NCBI GenBank assembly: GCA_963930775.1
Contig: OZ005689.1
Location: forward strand, 3,472,001 to 3,536,000
DNA length: 64,000 nt
Direction: 5' to 3'
Source of the DNA: Cliona cf. orientalis
Lineage: Eukaryota > Porifera > Demospongiae > Clionaida > Clionaidae
The translations under genes were made by a program, and so were the position numbers. Positions within the stretch are counted from its first letter, which is position 1. Each line of letters starts with the position of its first letter. Shown here in pieces: positions 11,412-23,486 of the stretch. The notes under the pieces are model-generated. The model saw only the letters and a program-made list of their open reading frames with translations. It did not search any database and was not told the DNA's origin.

Positions 11412-11850
11412 CAGTGGAACCCCGCATAAAGGACACCCCTCAAAGGCAGACACCTGCCATAAAACGGATAATTCTGAATGGCTGGATTGTATTCAAGCCC
11501 CCTCAACAGTGGACACCCCACTATTCCGTATAACGGACACTTATTTTGGTCCCGTTCAACCTGCGCAATACTGAACAATCTCGCATAACGGATGGTTAGG
11601 CCACACACACCATTTAAATCGGTCGGTTTTAGCGACCAGTAACTACAGCAAAGCTTAATCATTTCTCAAATTCTTGTTTAGGAGCTGTCAGCTAGTTGAC
11701 AGATACGGTCTTTTCGTCCTGCTTTATCATAGCTGTGCGATTGTAGGAGGGGTGTGGACAACCACTAACCCCTGAGCTAAGGATACCTCGCTACAGCGGA
11801 CAAAATTTTTGGTCCCAATGTGTGGTATCCGTTTTAGAGGGATTCCACTG
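11412..11850. mobile_element. Pogo-like MITE, CAGTGGAACCCC-type ends
   Basis: Begins TA|CAGTGGAACCCCGCATAAAGG and ends ...GGGATTCCACTG|TA. Subrepeats of the phrase 'ATAAAGGACAC' and 'ATAACGGACAC' lie inside. CAGT-starting ends with a TA target are typical of the Tc1/mariner/pogo superfamily; no transposase is encoded. Confidence 0.75.
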
Positions 11851-12107
11851 TAAATAATTAGATAGGGGTAATGTCAGTAGCATTTTCAGTATTACTTTTC
11901 GTAGCATCTTTAGTAGCACCTCCAGTATTACCTTTAGTAGCAGTATTACCATTAGTAGCACCTCCAGCAATAGCATTTCTAGGATTAGCAGCACCTTCAG
12001 TATTACATTGAGTTTTCTGGACCTACATGTAAAGCATGGCATACCAGCATGCAGTAATAGCAGTACTAGTAGTCAGACATTGGATAATTTCTAAGCATAT
12101 ATTATTA

Positions 12108-12635
12108 CAGTCGAGCCTCCGAACAAAGGACACTTTGGGAACGGGCCTCTTGTCCTTTGCTCGGAGGTTCATGATTTTTCAACCCATTTTGATTGTATTA
12201 TCCTTAACAAGTTAGTAAATGCACTGAAATGCATGATATATAAGAGCAGTAGAGATGATAATAAAGTTTTCAGTATCAATATAGCACAGGCTGAATTTTT
12301 CTTTGTTTCTGAAGTACTGGTTACTCCAAAATCGTTATCTATTATTATCGCGCATGCGGCATAATATTGCGACCGCCTAGATTGCGGCAAAGGTGGGCGT
12401 GGTATCGTTAATTTAAGGGTGTGATTTCCGGATGTCGGCTATTTAGAGGCAGTTTTGCACAAAAAGTGCACATTGGGAGCTTGGATCTTGTCCGCTGTCC
12501 GGAATCGAGAAGCGTCCGCTTCTCGGAGGTTGTTAATGTACTATAATTATGCTAAATTCAATTGGTAACATGGCACTTGTCCGCTGTAGAGAGGTTGTCC
12601 GCTTCTCGGAGGGTCCGTTATCAGAGGCTCGACTG
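12108..12635. mobile_element. Pogo-like MITE, CAGTCGAGCCTC-type ends
   Basis: Begins TA|CAGTCGAGCCTCCGA and ends TCAGAGGCTCGACTG|TA. Internal repeats of TTCTCGGAGG occur. It lies immediately 3' of the last exon of R2 and may provide or disturb its 3' untranslated region. Confidence 0.78.
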
Positions 12636-12690
12636 TATCCTACAATTTTGTGTAATCTCAGTGCTACAATTACAATTATACATGACAAAA

Positions 12691-15600
12691 TTAATAGCAA
12701 TTTACCTTATAAAGGACACAAGTTGGTTCTTTCAAGTGTTTCTCATCAGACTCCAAGTTCTCAACAAATACTTTATAGCCCTTAAACAATTTTCTCAAGC
12801 TTGTCATTTTATCACTGAAGTTTCGATTTTGTTTTATGGTGGAGATATTCGAGGCAAAGAATAATTTACCTATTATCTACATGATTATAACAAACCATAA
12901 CGTCTTTTATTATACAGTAGCATTATTATTACCTCATGTAAGAAAGTAATATTTCTTTGTTCAGGTATATCTTCAAGTTCACCTTCAAATAAACAGAAAG
13001 ATCTGCCAACACATATCTTCAATTCAGAGTTTACTTCTTTGGTAAGCTCCTTAAGCTCATAGTCCTTATAGACGTCAATTAATTTGATATCATCAACTGG
13101 AACCTCCTGTAGTTGAAACCGTTCAACTATTTTGTCTGCTTCTGGTGCTTGAGTCCTCCTGAATTCTCCATTTTGCTTAATCTCTTTCCATGCATCATGA
13201 TCAGATGCAGTCACTAGATAAATGTCATTAATAAAAATTTTATGTGACACCATGTGATGTGACTAAAGCATATAGAGTCAGCACCCATAACTGTGTGTAT
13301 AAGGACCATACAGTTACACTGTGACTGTGGAGGGGTGTATCTGCTGCATTAGAAACAATACCTAGTAAGTGATCTCTATGGTTGTAATATTAGCTACTCA
13401 CAATTATAATTATTATGATCTATTCATCTCACAACGTCTGCCCTTTTATAGCTCTGCATGAATGCAAAGGCTTTAGCATAGAATGTCCGTGATAAAAACA
13501 AGATTTGAGCAAAGTAAGCCCCCCCTCCCCCAGTCTCGTTTGTCCTGAGGTCAAATTCTTTCCACTACTATTAAATATCCCATAATAGATATATATAGTC
13601 AACCATAATTTTCCACAAGACTGCATGATGTACATTGTAATCAAGCTAGATTTAATTATGGAATTGAGCACGCCTCTGGATATATTATGAGGGTTAACCT
13701 ATTGCCATAAATACCTGGCTTCAAGCACATAGTTTTCAGAGCGTGCATCTATTGCCGGGTAAGCGCCACTATACTGCAATTGAAGGAATCAATGTAACCA
13801 TCTTCTATATACAAATGAAACTTAAATCCTCTAATACAAAAGTATGCTGTGAACACAGTAAAACCTAGAGCTCACCAGGGCATATACATCTATCCTATAT
13901 ACACACATTGTACTGTATCTAAGAGATGTGAGCTGAAGCATGCCATCGATCTGTCGACGATCGACCTTCACCTCCACATTGTGATAGGTTATGCACATGA
14001 GCAGAAGCATGTGGCCTGCAATGGGTATTGTTGATAGGCGTGGCCAATAATACATAGTGTTTGCGATGCTAATGAATCTTGCCGATTTTGACAGATTTGT
14101 TGTGCTATGAGTCATTAAGATTGTTCATTATTGAGTCAACACCATTTCAAGGTCATAATTTGCACTAGTGCATGAATTATAGAACCTATATGGCTGCATA
14201 GACCTTGTACATGAATCTTAAAAGTAGACAAAATAGCACTGAAATATAAGTTTACATAATTGTTAATGGCAAGTTCTTGGTTGATTCAACATCAATACCA
14301 CTTACATGGTAGTGATTCTGTAAATGGTATTCTCTTGTGTTTCACCATAACAATACGTCGTCGAACTATTACCACCATTATTGTGATGATAAACACCATA
14401 ATCACTCCAATAACAACAACAACACTGATACCAATAGCGGCCCTTGTATTGGCATTACCTGCATATAACATGATCATTATCACGTAAACATAATTATTAC
14501 AATCAGGTTGTACATGCATGTATGGTAACAAGAAGTATCGTAGTGTCCCAGGCAAGTGCCCACTCCCAGGTAACGTCCATGTACCCCATTTCAAGGGGTC
14601 AATGTAGCAGCTTCTATACAAATGTATGGAATTTTGATTCTGGGTAAGCGCCTATGTGGGCCAAAATCACGAGTTATGCTTAAGTGCCCATGGGAACTTA
14701 CCCGGGATACTACGGTATTAGCTATCAAATAGGAGTAGCCAGAACTCAAACTCCCAATCTTCAGATTCTAGTAAGATCAGGAAGAATGTATATGTATTTG
14801 AAACACGTGCCTACTTCCGAAAAACACACACATATGGTACCGTAAAGTCTGGTTAATAAGCGCATGCGCTTATCACTCTGGGTGGTAAGGAAACATGCGC
14901 CTATTAGACGATGTGCACTTAATAGAGAGTGAAGTTTTGGCCCCGCCCACTGCCAGCATGTTCGAGCGCTCAGTCACAAAGCTAGCAAGTTATGAACACA
15001 GCGATTCTTGGAGTAAGCTCTGTAACAGTTCATGGAAGTATGATCGGAAGCCATCGCTGGAAGATAACCGTGGAAAAATAGCCGATTTCTTTGGCGAGAC
15101 TCGCTTTGGTCAAAGTCAAGAGTTTGAACCCGTCTCAGTGGAACATCGCAGTGTTGAGTATAGTCAATCTCGTTCAGCTGGCTATCCGAAAATGGGTTGG
15201 AAAATTAGTTCTAGCCATGTAAAACATGGAACACTCTTGATCGAACGGCGAATACCGCTGCCGTTTTATTGGGCGCATGCGCTTATTAGACAGTACTTAA
15301 TAACAGGAAGGAAGCATGCGCTTATTAAATAATATGTGCTTAATAAGCATGTGCGCTTATTAACCAGACTTTACGGTATTTCAACATGATCTCATTTAAA
15401 CACTATGCGCATGCATGCATGAGGCCACCATGCAGGTGTTAAAATTAACTATAGAGCTCTGCACAGCACATACTTCTGCACTTGAAGCTATCTTTTGGCC
15501 AAAATTTGAGTACTTCATTGCGCTTACGAGTTGCTTAGATACCTAGCTACATCTTGAGATAATATTACGGCAATTTTCATGCCCAATGACAATGATATGC

Positions 15601-18600
15601 ATGTGGGATAATAACATCTTGGAGTTTAATGACTAAGCGTGAACAGAAAGGGTTTTCTATGTGAAGAATATACATCAATGGTTTTTCTTTAATAGTATGA
15701 GCTCACTCGGATACAGTCACACAGGTGTTCCAACTACACTGGTGCTTGACATGAAATTGCAATTGCTATGATTACAGCAAGAAGCAGAATCTACTACTAT
15801 GATGATGACTCCAACAATATCTTCTCCTGAATTAAGCTGTATAGCTAAATGCAGCCCAAAAATAATATTATAATACCGTAGAAACTGGTTGTTAAGCACA
15901 TGCGCTTATAACACGCGGCAGCAAGAAAATATGCGCTTAATAAAAAGTATGCGCTTAAAAAAGTGCTAAAACACGGTAGGTGGGGCGTGCGTAAAGAACA
16001 TGTCGAGGGTAGAAAGGCCTACAGTGATCGCCAAGGAGCGACCAGAGAGCGTAATTCTCGACGTTTTCTTCCCCAGCCTACTTCTAGCCTTCTTTCTGGG
16101 CTCGTGTAACCAATCGCTCGTCGTTCAGGTGGCTTGCTGGGCATGTGCGCCTAACAAAGAACGGTGAAGCTCGCACAAAACTATGCGCTTAACAGTGAGC
16201 AGCGCTTAACAACCAGTTTCTACGGTATTAGCTATAAGTGTCCACTGTCATCAGCTTGTTTTGTTTCTCATGCTTGAAGTTGCATGTATGACGTAAAGGA
16301 TACTGACACAGGTCAAGAAGAGTACACGCTGATTATGGCACAGGTCAAACTTTGTTAAGCGCATAGACGTTCACTCATGGACAGTCTGCTCATGGATCGG
16401 TAGTATAACTCAGTCTTTATCTTGGAGATAATCTTGCCCTGCCTTGGTCCAATAACTTTTACTATTGAACTGCACCCTGTTTACATGTACCAAACCAGTT
16501 CAAACTGAACCACGTTTACATGCATGCGTTTGACCCGAGTTAAGATATTCATGGTGCACGTAATCCACTTCTAATCCATATCAGGATGTGGGTTACAACC
16601 TGGGTTAACTAATTCAGTTTACAAGTGGGTCAGCATGTAACGTCGATTCTGACCCGAGTTAAGCATTACATGTAAATGGGGCTTTATAGAGTGAAGCTAA
16701 ATAAACTCACTATGTGATAAGAATTCTAGTGTATACCACTTTGGAACACACAGTATAATATTACAGATCTTTCATTAGTTTTCATGCAACATAATAACAT
16801 GGGCTTCTTTTGTGCCATGCAGCAGATATTGACACAGTAGTGACGTAAAGCACAAGGGCCATAGCACTTGAACAACTTAGTCTAATATTTACATGATACA
16901 GTGGAACCTGCCTTAGCGGTCACCTGGACAAGGTGGTCACCTCCTTAATGCAGCCATATCCTCTAGGTCCCAAACAGCCACAATGCATTTTCTATAGAAT
17001 ACAACCTGGATAAGATGGCCACCTGCCTATTGCTTATACCGGCCAGTCCCATGGCGTTTACACTAGTACAAATTAGCCTGCCTATAGTGGCCACTGTAGG
17101 ACAGCCCCCAGGGAAACCTCACTTGGCTGCCAGGTACAATTTGTGGGTTTGTTAGACCACCTGCTAATCGCACTTGCAGGCATTCCCAGCACTCCTACAC
17201 TGCTCTATTGCAGCCCATAGTTACGTTCGCAACCTCACTTCTCCTACAAGCCACACCCCCCATTTTTTGCATATTGCAGCCACCTCTCTAATGCAGCCAC
17301 AGATATTTGGCCCAATGGTGACAGCTTTAGACAGGTTCTACTGTAATACCGTTAATATTTCTAGAGGTCTAATTTTCACAGCTTTTGCGGAAAAAATGAT
17401 GCCAAAAAGCATGGTTGTACAGTGTACATAACGTGATAACACTTGTCTGCAAACATTAAACCACAAAAACTTTGAAGACTAGCCATCCATGAAAATTAAC
17501 CCCATGAGCTTTATGGTAATCACAGTAATTACCAGTCATTTGCACATCTCCAGATTATGCATTACACATACAATGCTTGCAAAACAGTTTATATTCATTA
17601 TAACATTAATCTTCTTTCATGCACCATTATGTGCCCTAAGTTTACCTGTACCCACTGATGTTCTGACCTCCACAGTGACTCTGAAGCTATTACTGCTAGC
17701 TGTGACTAAGAAGCAATCTGAATCTCCAGTCGCCACACTCAATGGAATAGTATTAGGAGCCTCCACAGTACTATTCTGTCCAGGACTGGAGGCTAGAATC
17801 TGATCACACTGTTGAAAAAAACATGACTTAATGGATAGATCCCTCTCATCCAGAAAGTTACAAGTGATGGTTGACGTAGCTGAGTCATATTCCACATGTA
17901 CAAATTCATTGGTACATCCTATGTGATATATATTATGGGAAAACATATATATAAGCACCAGAAATCATAGCATTGGGGGATGCTATACAAAAGTGTCAGC
18001 ACGCTCTGAGCTCAAGACAAGGTACGTGCATTGCCAATCCCTTTTGTGAGATACAATATCACAGCATATTGATTAAAATTTAATACCTATAGTCATAGGA
18101 TCGGTGGCTGGTCCTCGTCCAAGCCTACTTGATGCAGAGAGAGTCACATCAATTTCAGCCGATGGAGGGCAAGTAATATCAATTGAACGCTGACACTCGT
18201 CCTCGCTCTCTTGGCAAGCAGCTATGTTCATGTTTTCATTAGAATAGGAGAAGCTGTAGCCAACAACAGGACTGGGGCCATCACCTGCTATGCTCAAGAA
18301 TGGCTGCAGTGTGTATGCAAAGGTATAACATATCATACTTAATAAATAATTGTACACCCACCTCTGGATATATAGTGATTATCACTTTAGTTAATGTTGA
18401 AGATGATCCAGGAGAGTACACGGGTATTATGTCCACTCGTGGACCTGTAAATGAAATCTACAATCATGTACATGTACATGTACATGACATAGAACAGAAT
18501 GTGTAAATTTAATATGATACTTACGTCTTAGTGTCACAGTGATTACATTATTCACGGCTACAGTTTCCATTTGTCCACAAATTTCACTATAAATGCTGAA

Positions 18601-19021
18601 AGAACATAATAATATAGTAGCTATTGGTAGATTAGAGCAGGTGGCTCCATTCCTTCTGGTTGTACATCTGACACTACTACAATTTGAAGTAACATTATAG
18701 CCAATTGATTCTGAGCAGAGGGAGTTCACTTCAGTCCAGCTGATTGTTATTTCTGTCATATTCACACTTAACACCTGGAATCCACTAAGTTCTGGTAGAT
18801 AATCAGATGCTGAAACAAAAACCATGTTATGTATAACAATAATAATTATTATACTACATTCATACCTTATGGAGGTGGCATATTAATTTCTTAGGGTAGT
18901 TAGTATAATAATAATAAATTAAATTAAATTTGAAGGCAGAAGCAAAGTGGGCTAACCCACAAAATTTTAATGTTGACTTAGCCCCCCGAATCTTGAAAAC
19001 ATGTTTAAAAATTAATGTGTT

Positions 19022-19056
<35 letters not shown>

Positions 19057-21794
19057 TTAATTTATTATTACAGCCTCCTTATTATTTAGGCCACACAGAA
19101 TATACTGTTAATTTCATAATTCTAATTATTATCATCAGTGCATAACACTCTATAATACACATATAGACACTAGCAGGCATACATGTACACCCTTACAATA
19201 TTATATGCCCTGAATGCTATCTACATGAGTACAATAATGTGCACCAGAACAGGGTGCTGGTACTACGAGTTGGGGAGGCACCTGGCTATGTCACTATATA
19301 TAAACTAAAAGCCTCTATGACATACTTAAACTTAACTATGCACTTGACGGTCACTGCCTCTTTACACTGTCACTACATTGACAACTGACCAGCAAAGCAC
19401 AGAATGGCAATCAGTCATGTATCTGATTATGAGGTATGTGCCATGTAAACACAGACTGGCAATCCTCCGCCTATCTTTGTGGCGAGGGTTAATAATAATA
19501 TTATCATAGTATAATAATATTATTATGACAAGTGACCACAGGGTCATGCCCTATTGTACAGTGGCAGCTGTGTTTACAGTGCTAAAACCACTAGTGAGAT
19601 TGATTATTACTTTTGCTTGTATCACTAGCAAAGACTCGGAATTAGAGCTAGACAGTGCTAGAGTAAAATATTTTTGATGCATCTTAAAAAATATCTATAG
19701 TTGGGCCCTCCTGCTAAAGGCAGAAGCCTTTCAAGTTGCCATTTCTTGCTCAACAACTATCATTGATTTCGAACACCACAAAAATAGCATCCCCCAAAAA
19801 TTACCTGCACATAGCAACCACACCAAATATTGGGAATCTAAACATCAGGAACGTAATGATAAGCTTATTACCAATGGCCTTGGTAAAGGCAGATGTGGAA
19901 ACAGGCTAGAGAAGAGAAATACATTATCCTGGAAAAAATTCCAGGATCCAGCCGGGATTTGAACTCGGGACCTCCTGATTTCTAGTCAGACACTCTTACC
20001 ACTGAGCTACTAGACCCAGGTGGCAGCGGAGTGTAGGAAGATGGCATTTCCATAGGACCTCATTCAAATTCCGACTATGTGTCTCTCTTCTCAATAATGT
20101 AATGTATTCTCTAGCCTGTTTCCACATCTGCCTTTACCAAGGCCATTGGTAATAAGCTTATCATTATTAACCAACGCCACCAGTCAGGCCATGACTGAGA
20201 GGGACTGCTTGGAGGGCTTCGGCCACAGTTGTGCATCTCGCTACTCTGCAGCACGCACAGCTCAGTCCCACCACCCTTTGAGAAGAGAGATACATAGTCG
20301 GAATTTGAATGAGGTCCTATGGAAATGCCATCTTCCTACACTCCGCTGCCACCTGGGTCTAGTAGCTCAGTGGTAAGAGTGTCTGACTAGAAATCAGGAG
20401 GTCCCGAGTTCAAATCCCGGCTGGATCCTGGAATTTTTTCCAGGATAATGTATTTCTCTTCTCTAGCCTGTTTCCATCAGGAACGTAATTGAGAACTAAA
20501 TATCATAAGCCAGATAAAGGCTAAAGCAGGCGAGGGAGAAGTGAAGTTAGTGGAAAAAAGAAAATCAGGATTCACCCGGGATTTGATCCCAGGACCAGGG
20601 ATTCCTCCAGAACAGAATCCAAACCGGGTGCTTAATGATATTCATAGGCTTTTAAATTAAGTTGTGGTTTTAAACTCCACCCATTTCTTTAATGTTCAAT
20701 ATAGGCATATTCAATAGACAGTGATAACTAGGTCACAGAAGGCATGGGGGGTTTGAATCGCATGCAGGGAGAGTGAGGCTATTTTTGTACTCAAACTTGG
20801 ATTTGTAATCATTATAAACAAATACTTACCATACGCAAAATTTAATGTAGTAGAACCTATCAATGTTAGTCCCATATCAGAGTCGTGAGTACACTGTATA
20901 GTCTTATTGTTGAGACTAGTGCTGACGCTCACAATCAATTGTGAGGAATAGCAATCATTCATCACTCCATCACTCCTTGCTTCAATGGCACCACTGTTAC
21001 AGCTTCCAACAGCTCCTGCCAAAGTATTGAACTGGGTATGGCGCAGTTGGATTTCATTGTTGCTGTTGGAGCAGCTGAATGCAGTTCCACTCCACAACGT
21101 GCTGCCTGCCCCAATTACAACGCATCTAAATGCGAGGTTCTGACCTGGACATGCACAGGCGGCACCTTCAGGCTCCTTGAATAAAGGGCTCGCTAAAGGA
21201 GTAAACGGTCAAAAAAAATTGAATACTGTTACTAGTAGGTAGTGAAAGTAGTTATACTATATCACCATAATTTCATCCAGGCCATATCTATTTGATATGC
21301 TGTTGCTTGGACATTGACGAAACAGAATCGGGGTTAGTAGGTCGAGAATAAATCAATAGTAACTTTATCGACCACAGTGACACCCACGTTGAAGACAATA
21401 ATATTCGAGATTTTAATCAACAGGCACTTCATCTCACCTAGATAGAGAACCAAATACCACGGTAGATGAAATAGCCAATAGCGTATGCGGACACTGTCAA
21501 CACATGATGCACTCCTTTTTCAGTTGGATCGATCCAACCGGCGTTTGGGTCCGAGCAACAACATATTCATATCTATTAATATTACCAGAGGGCCTAATCC
21601 ATCATTTATAGCTTTAATAAAACAGTTGATAGCTACTACTGACTGGCTATAGTCGCGTACCTGACTCGGATATAGAGAAGAGGTCCAGGCCAACAATCAC
21701 GTACAATAAAGTGATCAGCTGACGCTGTAGATCAGGATAATTATTACGCTAACTTTTAATATCAAAGCTTGGTCTTAAACCTTACCATTGACAT
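12691..21794 (-). CDS. R2: Ig-like/FN3 receptor with cytoplasmic A/B module
   Basis: Exons (minus): 21794-21786, 21724-21661, 21192-20830, 18809-18525, 18444-18362, 18303-18087, 17918-17646, 14458-14306, 13213-12933 and 12876-12691. All phases join in one frame. The first coding exon is ATG TCA ATG|GTAAGG, then a hydrophobic signal exon (LITLLYVIVGLDLFS). Next come an Ig-like domain (CACPG, MWSGTAFSC), an FN3-like domain, a second FN3-like domain split over two exons, a cysteine-rich domain (GCTNEF...SIKSC) and a membrane helix followed by RRR at about aa 437-463. One A module (GRSFCLF) and one B module (GYKVFV) follow. After B the reading runs into TAA at 12691-12693; a donor (AAG|GTAAAT) at 12706/12705 means splicing onward is possible, but the next module is decayed. 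Its closest relative here is R4. Confidence 0.72.
14840..15376. mobile_element. Inverted-repeat MITE, CCGTAAAGTCTGGTTAATAAG ends, in an R2 intron
   Basis: Terminal inverted repeats of about 25 bp (CCGTAAAGTCTGGTTAATAA and its inverse), TA on both sides. GCGCTTATTA is repeated inside. A 145-codon open frame on the plus strand (14895-15332) spans most of it but has no recognisable domain. Confidence 0.8.
15717..15847 (-). pseudogene. Relic membrane-helix exon in an R2 intron
   Basis: After an AG acceptor on the minus strand the reading is GEDIVGVIIIVV, like the start of the R4 membrane exon (EDEAK..VGG). The frame is then lost, and the hydrophobic continuation lies in another frame. The intact helix exon of R2 is 14458-14306. 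I read this as a duplicated, decayed exon. Confidence 0.5.
15876..16225. mobile_element. Inverted-repeat MITE, CCGTAGAAACTGGTTGTTAAG ends, in an R2 intron
   Basis: Ends CCGTAGAAACTGGTTGTTAA and its inverse, with TA outside. ATGCGCTTAACA-type words are repeated inside. The architecture matches 14840-15376 although most of the end sequence differs. Confidence 0.8.
16899..17343. mobile_element. Pogo-like MITE, CAGTGGAACCTGCCT ends, in an R2 intron
   Basis: Begins TA|CAGTGGAACCTGCCTTAG and ends AGACAGGTTCTACTG|TA. The interior repeats GGTCACCT and GGCCACCT. No transposase. Confidence 0.75.
19944..20017 (-). tRNA. Second tRNA-like sequence, opposite strand
   Basis: A 74-nt near-identical reverse copy of the unit at 20355-20428, with the same AGA anticodon loop and short variable region. 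Part of the same foldback; not proposed as a functional tRNA gene. Confidence 0.45.
20355..20428 (+). tRNA. tRNA-like sequence, anticodon AGA, inside a repeat
   Basis: A cloverleaf is drawable: acceptor GGGTCTA with TGGATCC, a D arm AGCTCAGTGGTAAGAG, an anticodon stem TCTGA/TCAGG with loop CTAGAAA (AGA at 34-36), and a T arm with loop TTCAAAT and one mismatch. The AGA anticodon would imply serine, but the long variable arm of tRNA-Ser is missing. It is therefore more likely a tRNA-derived transposon part than a decoding tRNA. Confidence 0.5.
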
Positions 21795-21897
21795 TAATTT
21801 CTCAGAGTCGAGTCAATGGCCTACTATAAAGTCATCATCCAGGGCGAGGTCACGAACAACAATTTAATGCGCGATGTCATAGCTACATGTGGGCGTA

Positions 21898-23055
21898 TAG
21901 TCTCGTGCCCCCCCCCAGCCCCCTTCGCGAGGGGTTGTACTAAAAGTAGGAACGAGGAAATGAGAAACGAGAAATTGGAAATGAGGAAATGGAAACGGAA
22001 ATGGAAATGGTCGTCACTAGATAAACAATTAAGTTTTCAGTTGCATGCAAATTCCTATAGCTCGTGCAGGTAACAGACTAGTTTCATAGCCATGGACGCT
22101 GTTAAAGTGTGCACATCCAGCACATATTTGATTCCTGCTCTTGTGTGTCTGTTCAGGTTTAGTCTCAGACTCTGGGTGTGTATCTACATCACAGAGTCTC
22201 AGCCTGGACTCAGTCTGGCTTTCCTAGTATCACTGAAGGACCAACTACACACCTTATAGATCAGTGATTCAAAAGGACAGTTTGGGGGGAGCATTTTCTG
22301 ATCCATATGTGTAAAGTGTGTGTAAGTAGACATAAGAAAATTATGACGACCTACTAGTACTACGTATTACTGTACGGCATTGTACGTGTAATAGCATCAA
22401 TTCTACTAGCTGTAATTTTACTCACCGGAGTCACCGCTGCAAATAATATGGCCACGAGTATACCTTTATGTGTATTTCGCTATAGTCACAAAAACTATAG
22501 AATCAGGCTGTCTGGCCTGCCAGAGTCCTGAGACTACCTGGCATGACTCAGTATCGGCCCCTGATACAGGCTGGTAGATGTAGCTACAAGGTCCAACAAT
22601 CTCAAATTTGTTGGTGACTGTATTGAAGATGTCACAGTGACTTGCTTTGGTTTACTTGCATCATACCAAGCTCTGAGTGACCATGGGGTGGCCAATGATC
22701 TGAACTTGGTTGGTGACTCAGTAGCTATAAACATCTTATGGAATCCAGCCTGAATTGTTGCTTATGTGACTGAAAGGGGGTACACATGCATAAGCACCCC
22801 TATTTCATAGTAACTACAAGAGATCTATGATAGTATCTATAATTTTGACAAACAAAACCTTTACAACCGACATTTTGATACACCATATGGCATCTACCTC
22901 GGTATTGTCAACTAGCAACAACGACGACCATTTCCATTTCCTCATTTCCAATTTCTCGTTTCTCATTTCCCCGTTCCTACTTTTAGTACCACCCCTTCGC
23001 AATACGCGATTCGAGCTCCATGCACGCGCGAGAAAGGGGGCTGGGCACGAGACTA
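21898..23055. mobile_element. MULE-like element, TAGTCTCGTGCCC ends, 9-bp duplication
   Basis: Inverted ends TAGTCTCGTGCCC / GGGCACGAGACTA are extended by CAGCCCCCTT-type sequence. A further inverted pair contains GGAAATGAGAAACGAGAAAT. Flanks GTGGGCGTA (21889-21897) and GTAGGCGTA (23056-23064) are 9-bp direct repeats with one mismatch, the length typical of Mutator-like elements. It lies just upstream of the R2 start. No transposase seen. Confidence 0.72.
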
Positions 23056-23226
23056 GTAGGCGTAGTCCACCGACCCTTTACCAAACAAACAGAAATGCAT
23101 AATATACCTATTTGGAGCCTACTAGTCTAAGACACTCTTGGTCATGCCTTACTAAACCCAAACCCAAATCTAAGATCATCGAAATCCGGACGGTTTTTAT
23201 AAAGCAACCCATAACTTTCGGACATA

Positions 23227-23445
23227 CCGTATTTCTTCTAAAAATTCGGCATGGAAATAATAATATTGCTTTAGCTTCGCCGAATTTTTAGAGGTTAATA
23301 TTCATCATTCTGCTGCGTGCGCATTCCATTCCCGTTTCTAGCATATACGCATGACGACCTTTGCCGAAAAATTAGAGACTATATTCAATCATTCGGTAAA
23401 GGGTGCCGAATAATTAGAAGGGCCGAATTTTTAGAAGAAATACGG
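23227..23445. mobile_element. Inverted-repeat MITE, CCGTATTTCTTCTAAAAATTC ends
   Basis: Ends CCGTATTTCTTCTAAAAATT and its inverse, TA on each side. The interior repeats GCCGAATTTTTAGA in both directions. No coding capacity. Confidence 0.8.
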
Positions 23446-23486
23446 TAACAATAATTTTAAATGATAGAGTACTCAGTAGATAGAGC

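Larger units (their letters stand above)
19858..20474. mobile_element. Composite foldback carrying two opposed tRNA-like units, 15-bp target duplication
   Basis: Flanked by the direct repeat CATCAGGAACGTAAT (19843-19857 and 20475-20489). Two nearly identical arms in opposite orientation each carry a 74-nt tRNA-like sequence. The left arm is itself bounded by inverted copies of GATAAGCTTATTACCAATGG. It sits in the R2 intron between the Ig-like and FN3 exons. A 15-bp duplication is more like an L1-type (SINE) insertion than a cut-and-paste element. Confidence 0.7.

Noticed and set aside
14895-15332. 145-codon open frame
   Set aside because: It lies wholly inside a MITE with paired CCGTAAAG ends and shows no domain.
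17174-17431. 85-codon open frame
   Set aside because: It overlaps a pogo-like MITE and its repeated GGCCACCT words.
19944-20428. Two functional tRNA-Ser genes
   Set aside because: The anticodon would fit serine but the long variable arm is absent, the T stem has a mismatch, and both copies belong to one transposon-like foldback.
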